Part shown: piece after piece, positions 38,754-51,578 of the stretch
Numbering within the stretch: the stretch's first letter is position 1
How the letters are laid out: the number at the start of each line of letters is the position of its first letter
DNA from: Mayamaea pseudoterrestris
Taxonomy: Eukaryota; Bacillariophyta; Bacillariophyceae; Sellaphorales; Sellaphoraceae
NCBI GenBank assembly: GCA_027923505.1
Contig: BROI01000008.1
Span: forward strand, 868,001-932,000
DNA: 64,000 bases
Direction of reading: 5' to 3'
Program-made: the position numbers and the translations under genes
The notes under the pieces: generated by a model
What the model saw: the letters and a program-made list of their open reading frames with translations, nothing else
Told to the model about the DNA's origin: nothing
Database searches by the model: none

Positions 38754-40111
38754 TTACTTCGAAACGTCATGGATGGCATTGGCAATGTAATCAACATTGC
38801 CCGACGTGACACCCGCCATACTGACGCGGCCATCCAAGGTGCAATAAATGTGATGCTTGTCGCGAAGCATCACGACTTGATCCTTCGCCAAGCCACTGTA
38901 AGCGAACATGCCAATTTGCTTCGTAATGTGCTCCCACGAGCGTGCTGATCCAGCTTCCTCCAGCTTTGTTCTCAGCACATTTCGCATCGTGTTGATACGG
39001 TCAGCCATGCCAGCACACTGCTCAATGTAGTCCTTTGTCAATTGCGCGTCCGATAAAATCTCCGTCACAATTCTTGCTCCCGAGCGTGGTGGATTAGAAT
39101 ACATGGGCCGAATCACCATCTTCATTTGCGAAAGAACACGTTTGGCTTCGTCTGGGTCGGAGCCAACTGCCGAAAGGGCACCAATACGGTGTCCATATAG
39201 TCCAAAGTTCTTGGAAAAGCTCTGCACCATAGCAAACTTGTGACCATCGTCGACAAACAAGCGAAGCGCAGCTGCATCCTTCTCAGAGCTACCCGATGCG
39301 AATCCTTGGTAGGCGTTATCGAAGAAAGGAGTCAATTTGCACTTTTTCATAGTCTCACTAATCTCTTTCCACTGCTCAAGGGTTGGGTCCATTCCTGTTG
39401 GATTGTGGGCGCAAGCTGTAGGAAAGCGATAGTAGTATGTGAGCTGTTGGACAGTGGTGTCGGTAATATACGGAGCGAAACAATCGTACCGTGCAGCAAA
39501 ACGACGCTCCCTTGTGGCATATCTTTCATGTCTTGAATGAGTCCAGCAAAGTCCAGGTCGGAGCTAGCATCGTCATAGTAGCGATATTGTTTCACTTCAA
39601 GACCTGCTTGTCTAAAGATTGCACCATGATTTCCCCAAGTCGGATTGGGAAGATAAATGGACGTTGCGCCATGCTTCTGGATCATCTTTCCGTACACAGC
39701 AAGGCCCCCGGTACCAGATAGTGATTGAGCACCTTGCACCAACTTTTCTGTAATGACTGAACTATCATCGCCGTACGCAAATTTGAGCGCAAGGTCGACA
39801 AATTTGCCGTCCCCAGCAATCGGTGAATACTCGCAGTCGAGGTTCTTGTCAAAGATGCGACGCTCTGCCTCGCGGACACATGGTAAAACATAAGGTTTTC
39901 CTTGATCGTCACGATAAGCTCCTACACCGACAATGACCTTGTTTGGGTAATCGTCTGCTTGGTATTGCTCGTTCAAGCCAATAATCGGGTCAAGGGGCGC
40001 CATTTCATAGCCTGACCATGGACTCGCAGAAGTGCCAAGGCATCTACTTAGTGTGCCAACTCCCACACTGGATTGACGACTATATGTCCTTCGGAGAATT
40101 TGAGTAAGCAT
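38754..40111 (-). CDS. GOT2: Aspartate aminotransferase, probably mitochondrial
   Basis: Exons 39490-40111 and 38754-39415, with a 74-nt intron (39416-39489), encode 427 residues. The N-terminus (LTQILRRTYSRQSSVGVGTLSRC) is a typical mitochondrial presequence. The enzyme has the class I fold: NPTWGNH, the CAHNPTGMDPT motif created at the splice joint, the D-x-A-Y-Q-G-F segment, the PLP Lys in VQSFSKNFGLYGHRIGA, and the substrate Arg near NPPRSGARIV. It interconverts aspartate/2-oxoglutarate and oxaloacetate/glutamate and supports the malate-aspartate shuttle. The length matches mitochondrial precursors (about 430). Confidence 0.95.
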
Positions 40112-40352
40112 GGCTTATGAGTGAATGAGTTTCCTGTCCAAATTAATAAGCGATGATCTATTCGTTCGAATGGATCGGCCGAGATTTTGGTGGACAGCTG
40201 CACCTCCAAGAATGTCGTATCGGTAAAACAATGAGTCACAGCGGCACCCGATATTGTAGCCATAGCGTCGCGTTGCAAGCGATAGGATCCATGCATCCTA
40301 ATTTATGAACTCCATGTTGTCACGTCGTAAACAAAAACGCTATACAGTACTG

Positions 40353-42229
40353 TTATACTCTACCTCCACCCAAAACGAAAGGCACGGCAAAATCTATGAG
40401 ATTCATCTGTTCATCGAGCGACCGGCCCAAGCCCTCTAAAACCAAGGTGCTAATGACAACATTCGCCATCGCTGGATCGACTTCCACGCCATATACGCGA
40501 CACAGATCCAAAACGCGGCTCAGCAAAGATCCAATTCGAACGGCTCCAAGAGTAAGGCCATTCTTTCTACGATCATGAAACTCGGACACAATTTCGCCAA
40601 TGCCAGTTGCAAACGCCTCAACACCTCCTTCCATCTGACTGCACCGCTCGTGCTTGGCCCGTTCAACCATCAGTCGTCCAGCCTCCGCGCCATTGTTTGT
40701 AATGACGGCTTTGAACAGATCAAACAAATTCTTGCGGTCATTCTCACCCAATTCCGTCGCAATTCCTGCATCAAGGAACACTATAGTGCGCTTAATTATT
40801 TGCCCTTCGGTCTCGTGAGATGAACTGTCACCAAAAAGACTGTGAAACAACTTCACAAGAATATTGTTTTCCTTCTTCTCCAGTGTCGTCCTAATGAGTA
40901 CGTTGCCGCTAAGATATAAAGCAACGCAAGCGATTGGCTGCGTGAGCAAAAGCATTGATGGTATCAGCACACAACGCCGCCGCGTGTTACTTACGGATGA
41001 ATATCCCCATGAACCCAGTTGTCAATAAAAACCATCTTCAAAAAAGCTCGAAGCAGCGGACCGGCAAGCTCCTTTCGGATCCTTCGACCTTCAACCGAAT
41101 CGTCACGCACATACTCGGCAATCGGGACGCCGTCGCTTACCAAGTCTTCAATGAGAACATTCGGAGTAACCCAACCTTCCATTGGAGAAGGGAAGAAAAT
41201 GGCCGACCTTTTCTCCTCGTGCTTTTTATAAAAGTTCTCGCGAAAGCGTTTCAAGTTGTCTGCTTCGATTCGCAAATCTGCTTGCTTCTCCAAGACGCCT
41301 GCAAACGTCGATGTGGCACCGGGCATGTTCATGACCTTGACAGACTTGAAAGGCAAGGCGTTGATTGCATTGGCAATTGACTGCAAAAACCAAATGTCGC
41401 GATCAATCATTTCATGAAAGTCGGGGTGAAGGATCTTGATGGCAACCTTGCGTTCCACCTTTTCACCGCGTTGATTCGTCGTAGCAAGCGTCCCCGCGTA
41501 CACTTGTGCAGCCGACCCGCACCCGACAATGTCATGGGGCTTGACGGATAGTCCCTTGGCTTCGTAGTCGCCAAATGCATCTCGGAGTGATAGGTCCGTG
41601 TGTACCCACGAATGTGGAAGACCGTCAGCTTGTAGCTTTGATAGTCTGTCGCACATGTGCGGTGGAAAGATATCCCGTCGCGTCGCCGCCCATTGAGAAA
41701 GTTTGACAAAAACTGGCCCGAAGAACTGCACAGCGCTCAAAAGATACGCCCAAGACATGTCCGAGACAGCTGATGTGTGAAGAAACTGGTCGGCAAAGAC
41801 AGCTGCAGGAGTCAGAAGCATCAATGGCGAGAGAATAAAAGCAATTTCCGTGCCCCTCATAAACACCAAGACATAGTCCCAGTATTTCTGTAAAAGTCGC
41901 TTGATCCAGTCGACTGCTCGATGCAGTGGCCGTGGTTTCCCGACGGTGCCGACAAAAGGGCTCCCCGCGAGCATTGACGCTCTCACTGGAGCGCTTTCTG
42001 CATACGTAGGTTTATGAAACAGAGTGTGTTCATAGGAACGAAACGCCGAGTCGAGCAAGGGCACAAAGTATGACCTCGACTCATATCGGTATTTCAACAA
42101 TCCTTGTCTACTTGACTTGTCGATGCGTTCAGCCCAGCTGCTTTGATGCAATGAACGCTTCGATAAGTTCGACCGCAAAACGCGTCCAGAAGTGTTAACA
42201 CGACGTCCTGCGACAAGCAACGGCAACAT
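40353..42229 (-). CDS. ADCK2: ADCK2-like UbiB/ABC1 atypical kinase, mitochondrial
   Basis: Exons 40995-42229 and 40353-40908, with an 86-nt intron (40909-40994), encode 596 residues. The start LPLLVAGRRVNTSGRVLRSNLSKRS is presequence-like, and a hydrophobic helix lies near residue 130. The UbiB core follows: FGPVFVKLSQWAATRRDIFP, the loop VGCGSAAQVYAG, VAIKILHP with the catalytic Lys, the HGDIHPGNVLI motif formed at the exon joint, and FLDAGIATEL (the DFG equivalent). The Arg-containing QWAATRRDIF and overall order fit ADCK2. UbiB kinases support coenzyme Q biosynthesis. Oddity: the normally invariant KxGQ motif reads KLSQ, with Ser for Gly. It lies upstream of the aminotransferase on the same strand. 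Confidence 0.87.
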
Positions 42230-42485
42230 GGTGGAAGTGTCGGCACCTTGGTAAAATTAATGGTCATGTACTATCGGCGTCCCCGTTGTTCTTTCGGCCC
42301 TCCATCGAGATCATCATCGATGATGCGGCGAAAGATCTATAACCGCTAAGATATTGTCCGGTACTCGATGCTTAGCTCATGACCTTCTCGCAGCCGACCA
42401 AGCACGGTTTCGCTTTCGTCACCATGGCGGCCGACACTAAAGTGAAATTCTGTCGCAGAAATACGTGTGAGGAGCATTTCTCACC

Positions 42486-44845
<2,360 letters not shown>

Positions 44846-45063
44846 ATTTGATTTGCAACTAGTGAACAAGAGTAGGCTTTTGTATCATTGGCCATTCGTA
44901 CAATGAAAAACCGATTAACTAAGGGCTAGGTCTCGGCGGTTTGCGAGTAGCTAAGTTGAGTGCCGCTGCGTCGCATCGTTTTAACCACCAAAGTGCACAA
45001 GTTCGAATGTGAACGCTGCCTTGAGCTTTCTTCACCATATCTTGTCCTCTTTCGAAGGAAACG

Positions 45064-46713
45064 ATGATTGATGTAGAGCGCGTATACATTGGTGGTTTCG
45101 AAGATGCTCGTCTGTCGGGCACTGAGATTGTTGATCGTCTAAAGTCGCAGCTGTCCGACGCGGTTGACGTTCAAGATGACGTGCACCACGGCTCCTGCTT
45201 TTGTCATATAAACGTTGTTTCCAAGAAGGAAGGAGTATCTGGTCTTGACAGTATTATCAAGCTTTACCATAACGTGAAGTGGAAGGGATGTAAATTACGA
45301 GTCGAAAAGGCAAAACCTCATTTGCTCGAGCGATTGGAAGCGGAGCGGCGAGAACGGCAGAACAAAGCTATGCGTCGCACCTTGGACGCGACTCCGACAG
45401 CATCGCTGCCACGTTTCTTGAAGATCAAACAAAGACACGGCCAGGAATGCTGGAAGGTGGACACTCGGCCAATCGAAGTATCTGATTGGAAGCGATTTGA
45501 AAAGCTCCGTGCGAAACTGGCCAAGCAAAGTCAAACGGCTGTAGCGGCAAATGCAACTGCTGGTGGCCGCAAACCCAAACCGGCAATTCACTTTGCATTT
45601 GCTCCAGATGTCGCTGTTGAGACAAGTGGCCGAGTCGATGCCGCAGCAGATGAGGATGACAGTGCTTCAAGCACCTCGTCCGCGTCGTCCGTCATTGACG
45701 AGACCAAAGGAAACTACGCGTGGTCCGATGACGATTCCAGCGGGAGCAGCTGTTCATCGTCACTCGATAGAAAGGCAATACATCAGAACAAGCTACTCAA
45801 GGAACCTAGCATGATTGACGAATTTGTTCAGGCTCTCGATGCATGTTCTGCTGTCTCGGGCGATTCTGCCGACGATGCATCTTCAAACAGCAATGACAGT
45901 GTGACGGGTTTGGAGGATGAAGTTGAACGGGGACTTAACGTCTTGGCAGAATTGTTTCCTGGTGTGAACAAGACTGCGCACACTATTGACAAAAAGGCGG
46001 AAAATAATGTTGCAGCCCTTGGTGCAGCAAGTGCGAACGTCGTGATGGAGCGGTATGATCCATCTCAAAAGTCGGCCGAGAAGTATGTGATCTCCGTCAG
46101 TGCGAACGAGGTCAAGTCACACGAGTCAGATATGTCGTTGATGGAAGAGTCTGAAGCTTTGGAGACAGAGGAAGTTGAACGGATTGACTCAGTGCATGTG
46201 GGAGACGCATCAGATGTGTACGAGGAAAAGAAGCTGGAAGCCGTGTTTCGTCACGCGAGAGAATCTTTCGTGCCGGTGGTCGCTACACCGAACGATACGC
46301 AAGATAGCGCTGCTACGTTCTCGTTTGGCTTTCAAGTTGATGCTCAAGAAAAACAAAATTCGGTGGATGCTACTACTTTCGAGTTCTCAGTCAACGTCAA
46401 GGATCAAAGCGAACCAGCCAACGCACCGGTCGAAGCCGCAGCTGAACTTGATGGCACCAGTAAAGCGTCATCCAATGCTGAGAAACCGACCATGAGACGA
46501 AAGCTGCTTTTTAGTAAAGAGGAGTTGAGTTCATTTGTGGAAGATTTCTTTTTGCTGGGCGATGGCCCAAAAATACGAGACGATTTGGAGCGCTATAGAG
46601 GAGATGAGCAAATTCACGAAGAGTGGCTACAGGAACGAAAGGCGCTTACTCTGGATTGGAAGAGAAAGCGGAAGCATGCCATGTCGAAGCAACGAAATCG
46701 CCATAAGGCATGA
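45064..46713 (+). CDS. NOL8: NOL8-like nucleolar RRM protein
   Basis: Single-exon 549-residue protein. Residues 5-85 form an RRM with RVYIGGFED (RNP2) and a divergent RNP1 (CFCHINVV), followed by VKWKGCKLRVEKAKPHLLERLEAERRERQ. This is the NOL8 signature, in which a KWKGxxLxIExAK strand leads into a basic helix. The middle is long, acidic and Ser-rich (SSASSVIDETKGNYAWSDDDSSGSS). The C-terminal segment FVEDFFLLGDGPKIRDDLERYRG then DWKRKRKHAMSKQRNRHK is basic and probably nucleolar. NOL8 acts in rRNA processing and binds Rag GTPases in animals. Identification rests on the RRM flank and layout. Confidence 0.7.
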   Translation: MIDVERVYIGGFEDARLSGTEIVDRLKSQLSDAVDVQDDVHHGSCFCHINVVSKKEGVSGLDSIIKLYHNVKWKGCKLRVEKAKPHLLERLEAERRERQNKAMRRTLDATPTASLPRFLKIKQRHGQECWKVDTRPIEVSDWKRFEKLRAKLAKQSQTAVAANATAGGRKPKPAIHFAFAPDVAVETSGRVDAAADEDDSASSTSSASSVIDETKGNYAWSDDDSSGSSCSSSLDRKAIHQNKLLKEPSMIDEFVQALDACSAVSGDSADDASSNSNDSVTGLEDEVERGLNVLAELFPGVNKTAHTIDKKAENNVAALGAASANVVMERYDPSQKSAEKYVISVSANEVKSHESDMSLMEESEALETEEVERIDSVHVGDASDVYEEKKLEAVFRHARESFVPVVATPNDTQDSAATFSFGFQVDAQEKQNSVDATTFEFSVNVKDQSEPANAPVEAAAELDGTSKASSNAEKPTMRRKLLFSKEELSSFVEDFFLLGDGPKIRDDLERYRGDEQIHEEWLQERKALTLDWKRKRKHAMSKQRNRHKA

Positions 46714-46758
46714 CAGGTAGTTTATGTTTACAGCTGATCGTTAGCTTTATCGTGTAGG

Positions 46759-47916
46759 CTATGCCTTCGAAAATTCCACAATGTCGCCGATTTTATGTGT
46801 CGCGGAACCTCGTTTTAAAGGCTTGGGTTGGGACTCGTCAGGTTTCCATCCAATTGCGTATATTACTTGGACGGACGCTTCAATCTCGCTGTTGCTGTCG
46901 CCATCATCTGATGGAAGGGAGAAGGAATGATCGTAGATGCATGCCGCCGCAAGTAGCACATCCAATGGCGTCCGATCTCTTTTCTTTGTACATGCGTTGC
47001 TTTCTCCCATTCTTTGCAAATGCTCCATTAAAACGCCAGCATCAGGAAATGAAACACTGACCGTATCAATGTCAATTGTTGGTAGTGCCAATCCTGCTCT
47101 TTGCAATAGCGATCCTACGTCAACCAGCTGCACAAACGGCCCAACGTGGGGTGATACGCCGCCGTCGCGCTCCAACTCTGCCAAGACGAATGACGCTCGG
47201 AGCTCTGGCAGGCTCGTTCCTCCAACAATGGCTAGCAGGAAACATCCGTCTGGTTTCAATACACGCGAGACTTCTGAAAATAAACCAGGCAAGTCATTCA
47301 CCCAGTGCAAGCTGGCGCTACTGATGACTAAATCAAAAGTTCCATCTGGAAACGGCAAAGTCGCCTCCTCATCAGAAACAAGTCTGTATGTATCGCAACG
47401 GTCGCTTCCAGGAAAGTCAACATTATTTTCATCGCGCCGCAACATTTCTTCTGCAGAATCCAGCTGCACCAACTTGACAACGCCACCAATGCCTCCTCGG
47501 CCTTGAACAGCATCATCGGCGCATATTGCTCTGTGGATATATCCTGCTCCAGCTCCAATGTCGAGTGTGAGTGGAAAACCTTCATCGCGTTGAATGTCAT
47601 CCAGTCGATCCACGAGACGAGCGGCAATTTCTTCGCGGAAGTAGTCATAGTGGATAATGTCGTCTTGGTTCTTGACGTTGTTCTTCCAAACGTTTTGAGC
47701 TCGTGCAGCAGCGTTTCTTTGTTTCTGCTTGACGTCGCGATCAAAGGCATGCGTTGCTGCAGTCGTCGTTGACAATGTTCGCATGGGTGACGACCTTGCT
47801 GTGACGTGAATTTCGTGTTGTGCGCGACAATTTGACGCCCCTGCCACGGCTAAAAGTATTCGACGTCTAGGGATGTCAACGCATGTTGCTATAGACTTTT
47901 TCGATGCTCGATACAT
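46759..47916 (-). CDS. NDUFAF5: NDUFAF5-like methyltransferase (complex I assembly)
   Basis: Single exon, 385 residues from the first in-frame ATG at 47916. The N-terminus is basic and rich in Ala/Ser (PRRRILLAVAGASNCRAQ), compatible with a mitochondrial presequence. The AARAQNVWKNNVKNQDDIIHYDYFREEIAARLVDRL segment is typical of NDUFAF5. A class I SAM-dependent fold follows: LDIGAGAGYIHRAI (SAM loop), LVSDEEATLPFPDGTFDLVISSASLHWVNDLPG, then EVSRVLKPDGCFLLAIVGG. NDUFAF5 hydroxylates an Arg of the complex I subunit NDUFS7 during assembly. The length is slightly above the human protein (345). Its stop is 45 bp beyond the convergent NOL8 stop. Confidence 0.9.
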   Translation of the reverse strand: MYRASKKSIATCVDIPRRRILLAVAGASNCRAQHEIHVTARSSPMRTLSTTTAATHAFDRDVKQKQRNAAARAQNVWKNNVKNQDDIIHYDYFREEIAARLVDRLDDIQRDEGFPLTLDIGAGAGYIHRAICADDAVQGRGGIGGVVKLVQLDSAEEMLRRDENNVDFPGSDRCDTYRLVSDEEATLPFPDGTFDLVISSASLHWVNDLPGLFSEVSRVLKPDGCFLLAIVGGTSLPELRASFVLAELERDGGVSPHVGPFVQLVDVGSLLQRAGLALPTIDIDTVSVSFPDAGVLMEHLQRMGESNACTKKRDRTPLDVLLAAACIYDHSFSLPSDDGDSNSEIEASVQVIYAIGWKPDESQPKPLKRGSATHKIGDIVEFSKA

Positions 47917-48320
47917 TGTTGAACCTTGAAAAGCTAGCGTAAAAGCGGTCTTCTTTGCCAGCCAATGGCGACAAAAATGATGCCTAAGAAGCTTTGTCAA
48001 GCCACTCAATCCTTTTCTGTAGCTCTGCTTCCCAGACTTCCCAATTGGATACAGTCAAATCAAATTTGGCTCTTGGCAAGCCTTGTGTGAGACACAAGAA
48101 CAAGATCGGCGTCGAGTAATCCTTTCTCGACCGCGCCGTCGCGCGCTGGTCGAATGTGAAACGGCATGTGTCGCACCAGCAAACGGTCAGACCAGCGAAA
48201 CTGAGTCCCGGAGTGACTTTGATGATGGAGATGGGACAACGACACGTCGGTCGACCATGACGCTTGAAATCTTGGAATAGAGTAGTCTGAAAAGGTTGCA
48301 AAATTCAAATCTCGAGCAAT

Positions 48321-49535
48321 ATGGTGTCCGAACAAGAGGCTCAGGCATTAAATCAAAGTGTTGAAGATATCCTTGATTATGGAGCGGCGTCGGCGGACGA
48401 ACTAGCAGACGAAGATCATGACGGCGACGGCAACGCCAACAACGAAGCTTTGTCTGCGGCTAACGCGGCCGAACAAGAAGATGCAGACGAAGTACCGGTA
48501 GATCCGGAAATGGACGATGCAGGCGAAATTGCCGTGGCGGCGCTTACCAGACGACTCCGATGCATGTTTCATGTCGTGACATGGCCCGTTGTTCCTCTCG
48601 GAACCATTGTCGTGCTTGCACTCGTGTGGATGCTTTGCGCTGCATTTGTCAAGGAAATTCACAATCAATGTGCACAGCCATTGCACTGGTACGCCGGAGC
48701 GTCTTTACTTATATTTCTGTACAGTCCGTTCCATACAACCATGCGAGCAAGGCTGTTTAACTATCAGCGAGACAGGGACGGACCAAATCGACCTCCGAGT
48801 GCACGACGGTGCGATCAAGTATACCACACCATTGCACTCCTTTACGTCTACGCTGGCATTACCATGGTGCAGACTTGTCGAGAGGAATCACTGCCTGATG
48901 GAGAAAATAATGAAGCAGGCACATGCGCGAACACTTGTCCAGCGCTCTTTCGAGCCATGTCAGTCTATGTGGTGTCGCTCGAGGTGTTTACGTTTAGCTT
49001 GATTCTTCCCTTGCTATTTCTGCCGTGCATTTACTTGTGGCTGCTCCGACAAGTGACAGTTGATAGTGAAACCTTGGCAATCCTGCAGGAGCGACTGCGA
49101 GACGAGGAACTGCTATTTCGCAACGGCGGCGTGACAGGCAGTGAAGTCATGGCGCAGTTGGAGCGCGTCAAATTGGTGGAGGATCCGGAGCATGGTCGCA
49201 TCGTCGTCGTGGGAGCGAATGACAAGGATCTTTTGGACGCAAAAGACTCAAATGGTGTGCGAGACTGCTGCATCTGCATGAGCGACTTTCGTATTCATGA
49301 TGCACAAATGGACGTGGAGACTGGAGTTTCTTCTGAGGAAGATGCAGAGGATGACGAGGCGGAAGCGATTGTTCGCACTCCTTGTGGGCATATTATGCAT
49401 CTACAGTGCATGGCCAGTTGGATTGATGGGCGTTGGCAGAGCTCTGGGCCGCAAGCGGCTGTTAATGAAGATGGTTTGACGAGAAGAGCGCGACGGACAA
49501 CTTGCCCGTTGTGCCGGAGTGATCTTCGGTCGTGA
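48321..49535 (+). CDS. RING-H2 multi-pass membrane protein
   Basis: Single-exon 404-residue protein. The first 70 residues are acidic. Hydrophobic segments lie near residues 87-110 (VVPLGTIVVLALVWMLCAAF), 120-135, 165-180 and 215-245 (VVSLEVFTFSLILPLLFLPCIYLWLL). A C-terminal RING finger, CCICMSDF...TPCGHIMHLQCMASWID...CPLCRSDL, has C3H2C3 ligands, with an acidic insert of about 30 residues between the second and third ligand pairs. It is predicted to be a membrane E3 ubiquitin ligase. Substrates are unknown. It diverges from NDUFAF5; the 404-bp gap holds only short frames without ATG starts. Confidence 0.85.
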   Translation: MVSEQEAQALNQSVEDILDYGAASADELADEDHDGDGNANNEALSAANAAEQEDADEVPVDPEMDDAGEIAVAALTRRLRCMFHVVTWPVVPLGTIVVLALVWMLCAAFVKEIHNQCAQPLHWYAGASLLIFLYSPFHTTMRARLFNYQRDRDGPNRPPSARRCDQVYHTIALLYVYAGITMVQTCREESLPDGENNEAGTCANTCPALFRAMSVYVVSLEVFTFSLILPLLFLPCIYLWLLRQVTVDSETLAILQERLRDEELLFRNGGVTGSEVMAQLERVKLVEDPEHGRIVVVGANDKDLLDAKDSNGVRDCCICMSDFRIHDAQMDVETGVSSEEDAEDDEAEAIVRTPCGHIMHLQCMASWIDGRWQSSGPQAAVNEDGLTRRARRTTCPLCRSDLRS

Positions 49536-49620
49536 TGGTTGGTCGTGGACCATATAATTTTGTTTATTAACATATCTGATGATGCGCGCACGTGGCTTTT
49601 ATTATCTGCCTACTAATAGC

Positions 49621-51312
49621 TTACATATTAGACTCTAAAGCTATAGCTGCTCGGAGAAGTGTTGCTTCACCAAAACGTGAGCCAATTAGTTGCATGCCTG
49701 GTGCAAATATAAATTCAGCAAAACCTTTGTTTGTAGGGCAAACTGAAATAGATGGAAGCCCAGCCAGACTTGCGGGGACCGTCATGATGTCATTCGCTAG
49801 CATCTCGGTCGAATCGGCGCAGTTATCCAGTGACACAGGAGGGAATATAGCGGTTGGTACGAGTAGCATATCAAAGGACTCCAGTGATGTATGCAGCTGT
49901 CGAATTAAAATGGATCTGAGCTTTGCCGCAGCTTCATAATATGTATGAAAGCGATCGGAGGATAGGACTGCAGTTCCAGAAAGGATTCGTCGGGCGACTT
50001 CACGACCAAAACCATTCGACCGTGTAGCAATATATTGATGCTCCAGAGCAGACAATTGGAGCTCCCGGGCCAATTCATCAGTCACCTCAGCGAGGTTGGC
50101 TGCGACTCCGTACCGAAGACCATCGTAACGGGCAAGATTAGAGCTTGCTTCGGCGCAGGCAAGGACATAGTAGGCCGACAGCGCCTGGCGAACTACATCG
50201 GCAGACATGTCATGGGTGCCAATAACCTCGATTGACGCTCCAAGTGTCTCTAATTGACAAGCTGTCTGGTCCCATGCATCCAGCACTTCTTTTGAACATT
50301 CTTTAATAGAGAAGGCGGCTGGTATGCCAATTGTTACTCCATCTAAAGGCTTCGATTCGTAGGCGGGTGTCAGCGATTCGTGCACAACATGTTCGAGCAT
50401 AGACTTTCTTTTTAATGACCGATCCATTGTTGAATCGCAATCGCTAATAGAGGTCTGCAGCAAGCAATCAAGAACAATCGACGCGCAGTCTGATGATGGA
50501 GTCATAATCCCAGGACAATCCAGCGACGACGCGTAGCTGACCAGTCCATGCCGTGACAAGAGCCCATATGTTGGTTTCAATCCCACAATGTTGCACCAAG
50601 CAGCCGGTAGTCGGACAGATCCTCCAGTGTCCGTTCCGAGGGAAGCAATGCAAGATCCGTGCGCCACAGAGGCGGCACTGCCACATGAAGAACCTCCAGC
50701 AGAGTAAGTTAAACCTACGTTAGTTGCGGCGTCATGTGCATCCAAAATGGCGACTGACTCTAGATGGAGTACCCGAATGACCTCTTCATCTGACATGTCT
50801 CGCTTCCCTATTTTCTGAAGAAACAAAGTCGGGTTTTTGGTTGCTATTTTTCCGTTAACATTGACTACATTCGTCCCGAGACTCCCCATGCCGAATTCAT
50901 CCATTGTCGTGCTTCCCAGACAGACAGCTCCACCAAATCCTAGCAAGCTCTCCACTACATCCGAATTGTAGTTGGCAGCAGGCATTTTATCCACACAATG
51001 AGCTCCTAGTATGCGGCTGCCGGCTGTCAATGGAAGGAACTCAACGGCAATATTCGCCTTGACAGTCACAGGTATTCCATCTAACAAACTTTTTGGTCCT
51101 GATTGATTTCTGCGTGCATCCGAGACTCTGGCTTGTTCAAGCACTTGCTCTTTTGGTAACAAGTGAGAAAAGGCTCCAAGGTTCCAAATCTCGTCACCAG
51201 CAAGAGCCAGAGTGTAGCAGTAAGAACATAATTGTTCGCTCGTCAATGCTCCCGATGCCAGCAGTCGAGCTAGCTGACGGATTTTTAACCGAGGTAGCCC
51301 CTGCAATAGCAT
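49621..51312 (-). CDS. GATA: Glutamyl-tRNA(Gln) amidotransferase subunit A
   Basis: Single-exon 563-residue amidase-signature protein. The catalytic triad is visible: Lys in IPVTVKANI, cis-Ser in GGSSCGSAAS and nucleophilic Ser in GTDTGGSVRLPAA. Specific GatA stretches include STTMDEFGMGS, NIVGLKPTYGLLSRHGLVSYASSLD and TVPASLAGLPSIS. The enzyme converts Glu-tRNA(Gln) to Gln-tRNA(Gln) in mitochondria or plastids, acting with GatB and GatC. An insertion of about 35 residues follows GTNVV before GLTYSAGG (NGKIATKNPTLFLQ to DAHDAATN), unusual between two conserved motifs. The N-terminus has no obvious long presequence, so targeting is unresolved. It converges with the RING gene. Confidence 0.9.
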   Translation of the reverse strand: MLLQGLPRLKIRQLARLLASGALTSEQLCSYCYTLALAGDEIWNLGAFSHLLPKEQVLEQARVSDARRNQSGPKSLLDGIPVTVKANIAVEFLPLTAGSRILGAHCVDKMPAANYNSDVVESLLGFGGAVCLGSTTMDEFGMGSLGTNVVNVNGKIATKNPTLFLQKIGKRDMSDEEVIRVLHLESVAILDAHDAATNVGLTYSAGGSSCGSAASVAHGSCIASLGTDTGGSVRLPAAWCNIVGLKPTYGLLSRHGLVSYASSLDCPGIMTPSSDCASIVLDCLLQTSISDCDSTMDRSLKRKSMLEHVVHESLTPAYESKPLDGVTIGIPAAFSIKECSKEVLDAWDQTACQLETLGASIEVIGTHDMSADVVRQALSAYYVLACAEASSNLARYDGLRYGVAANLAEVTDELARELQLSALEHQYIATRSNGFGREVARRILSGTAVLSSDRFHTYYEAAAKLRSILIRQLHTSLESFDMLLVPTAIFPPVSLDNCADSTEMLANDIMTVPASLAGLPSISVCPTNKGFAEFIFAPGMQLIGSRFGEATLLRAAIALESNM

Positions 51313-51578
51313 TTATAACTACAAACAAAACAATGTAGCGACCACAACGTGTCTGTACGGTCGGTACATTCAGTTTATCCAGGAGTTGTAACAGATGGAG
51401 GTGCAAAAAAAAATGAATCAGCGCGATGCCGGACTCCGGCACGCAGCTACTTTATACCGCAGCGACAAAGGAAATGGCTGCGAAATTACTTCAGCTTTGA
51501 GACCACAAAAGCTATCGGAACATTAACTGTAAATAAAGCCGTAAGTAATATTTACTTTTAAATGATGTCTGCGTTTAT

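Noticed and set aside
47984-48335. Minus-strand frames upstream of NDUFAF5 (up to 105 codons)
   Set aside because: They start only at TTG, contain no ATG and resemble no family. The stretch is better read as the promoter region between NDUFAF5 and the RING gene.
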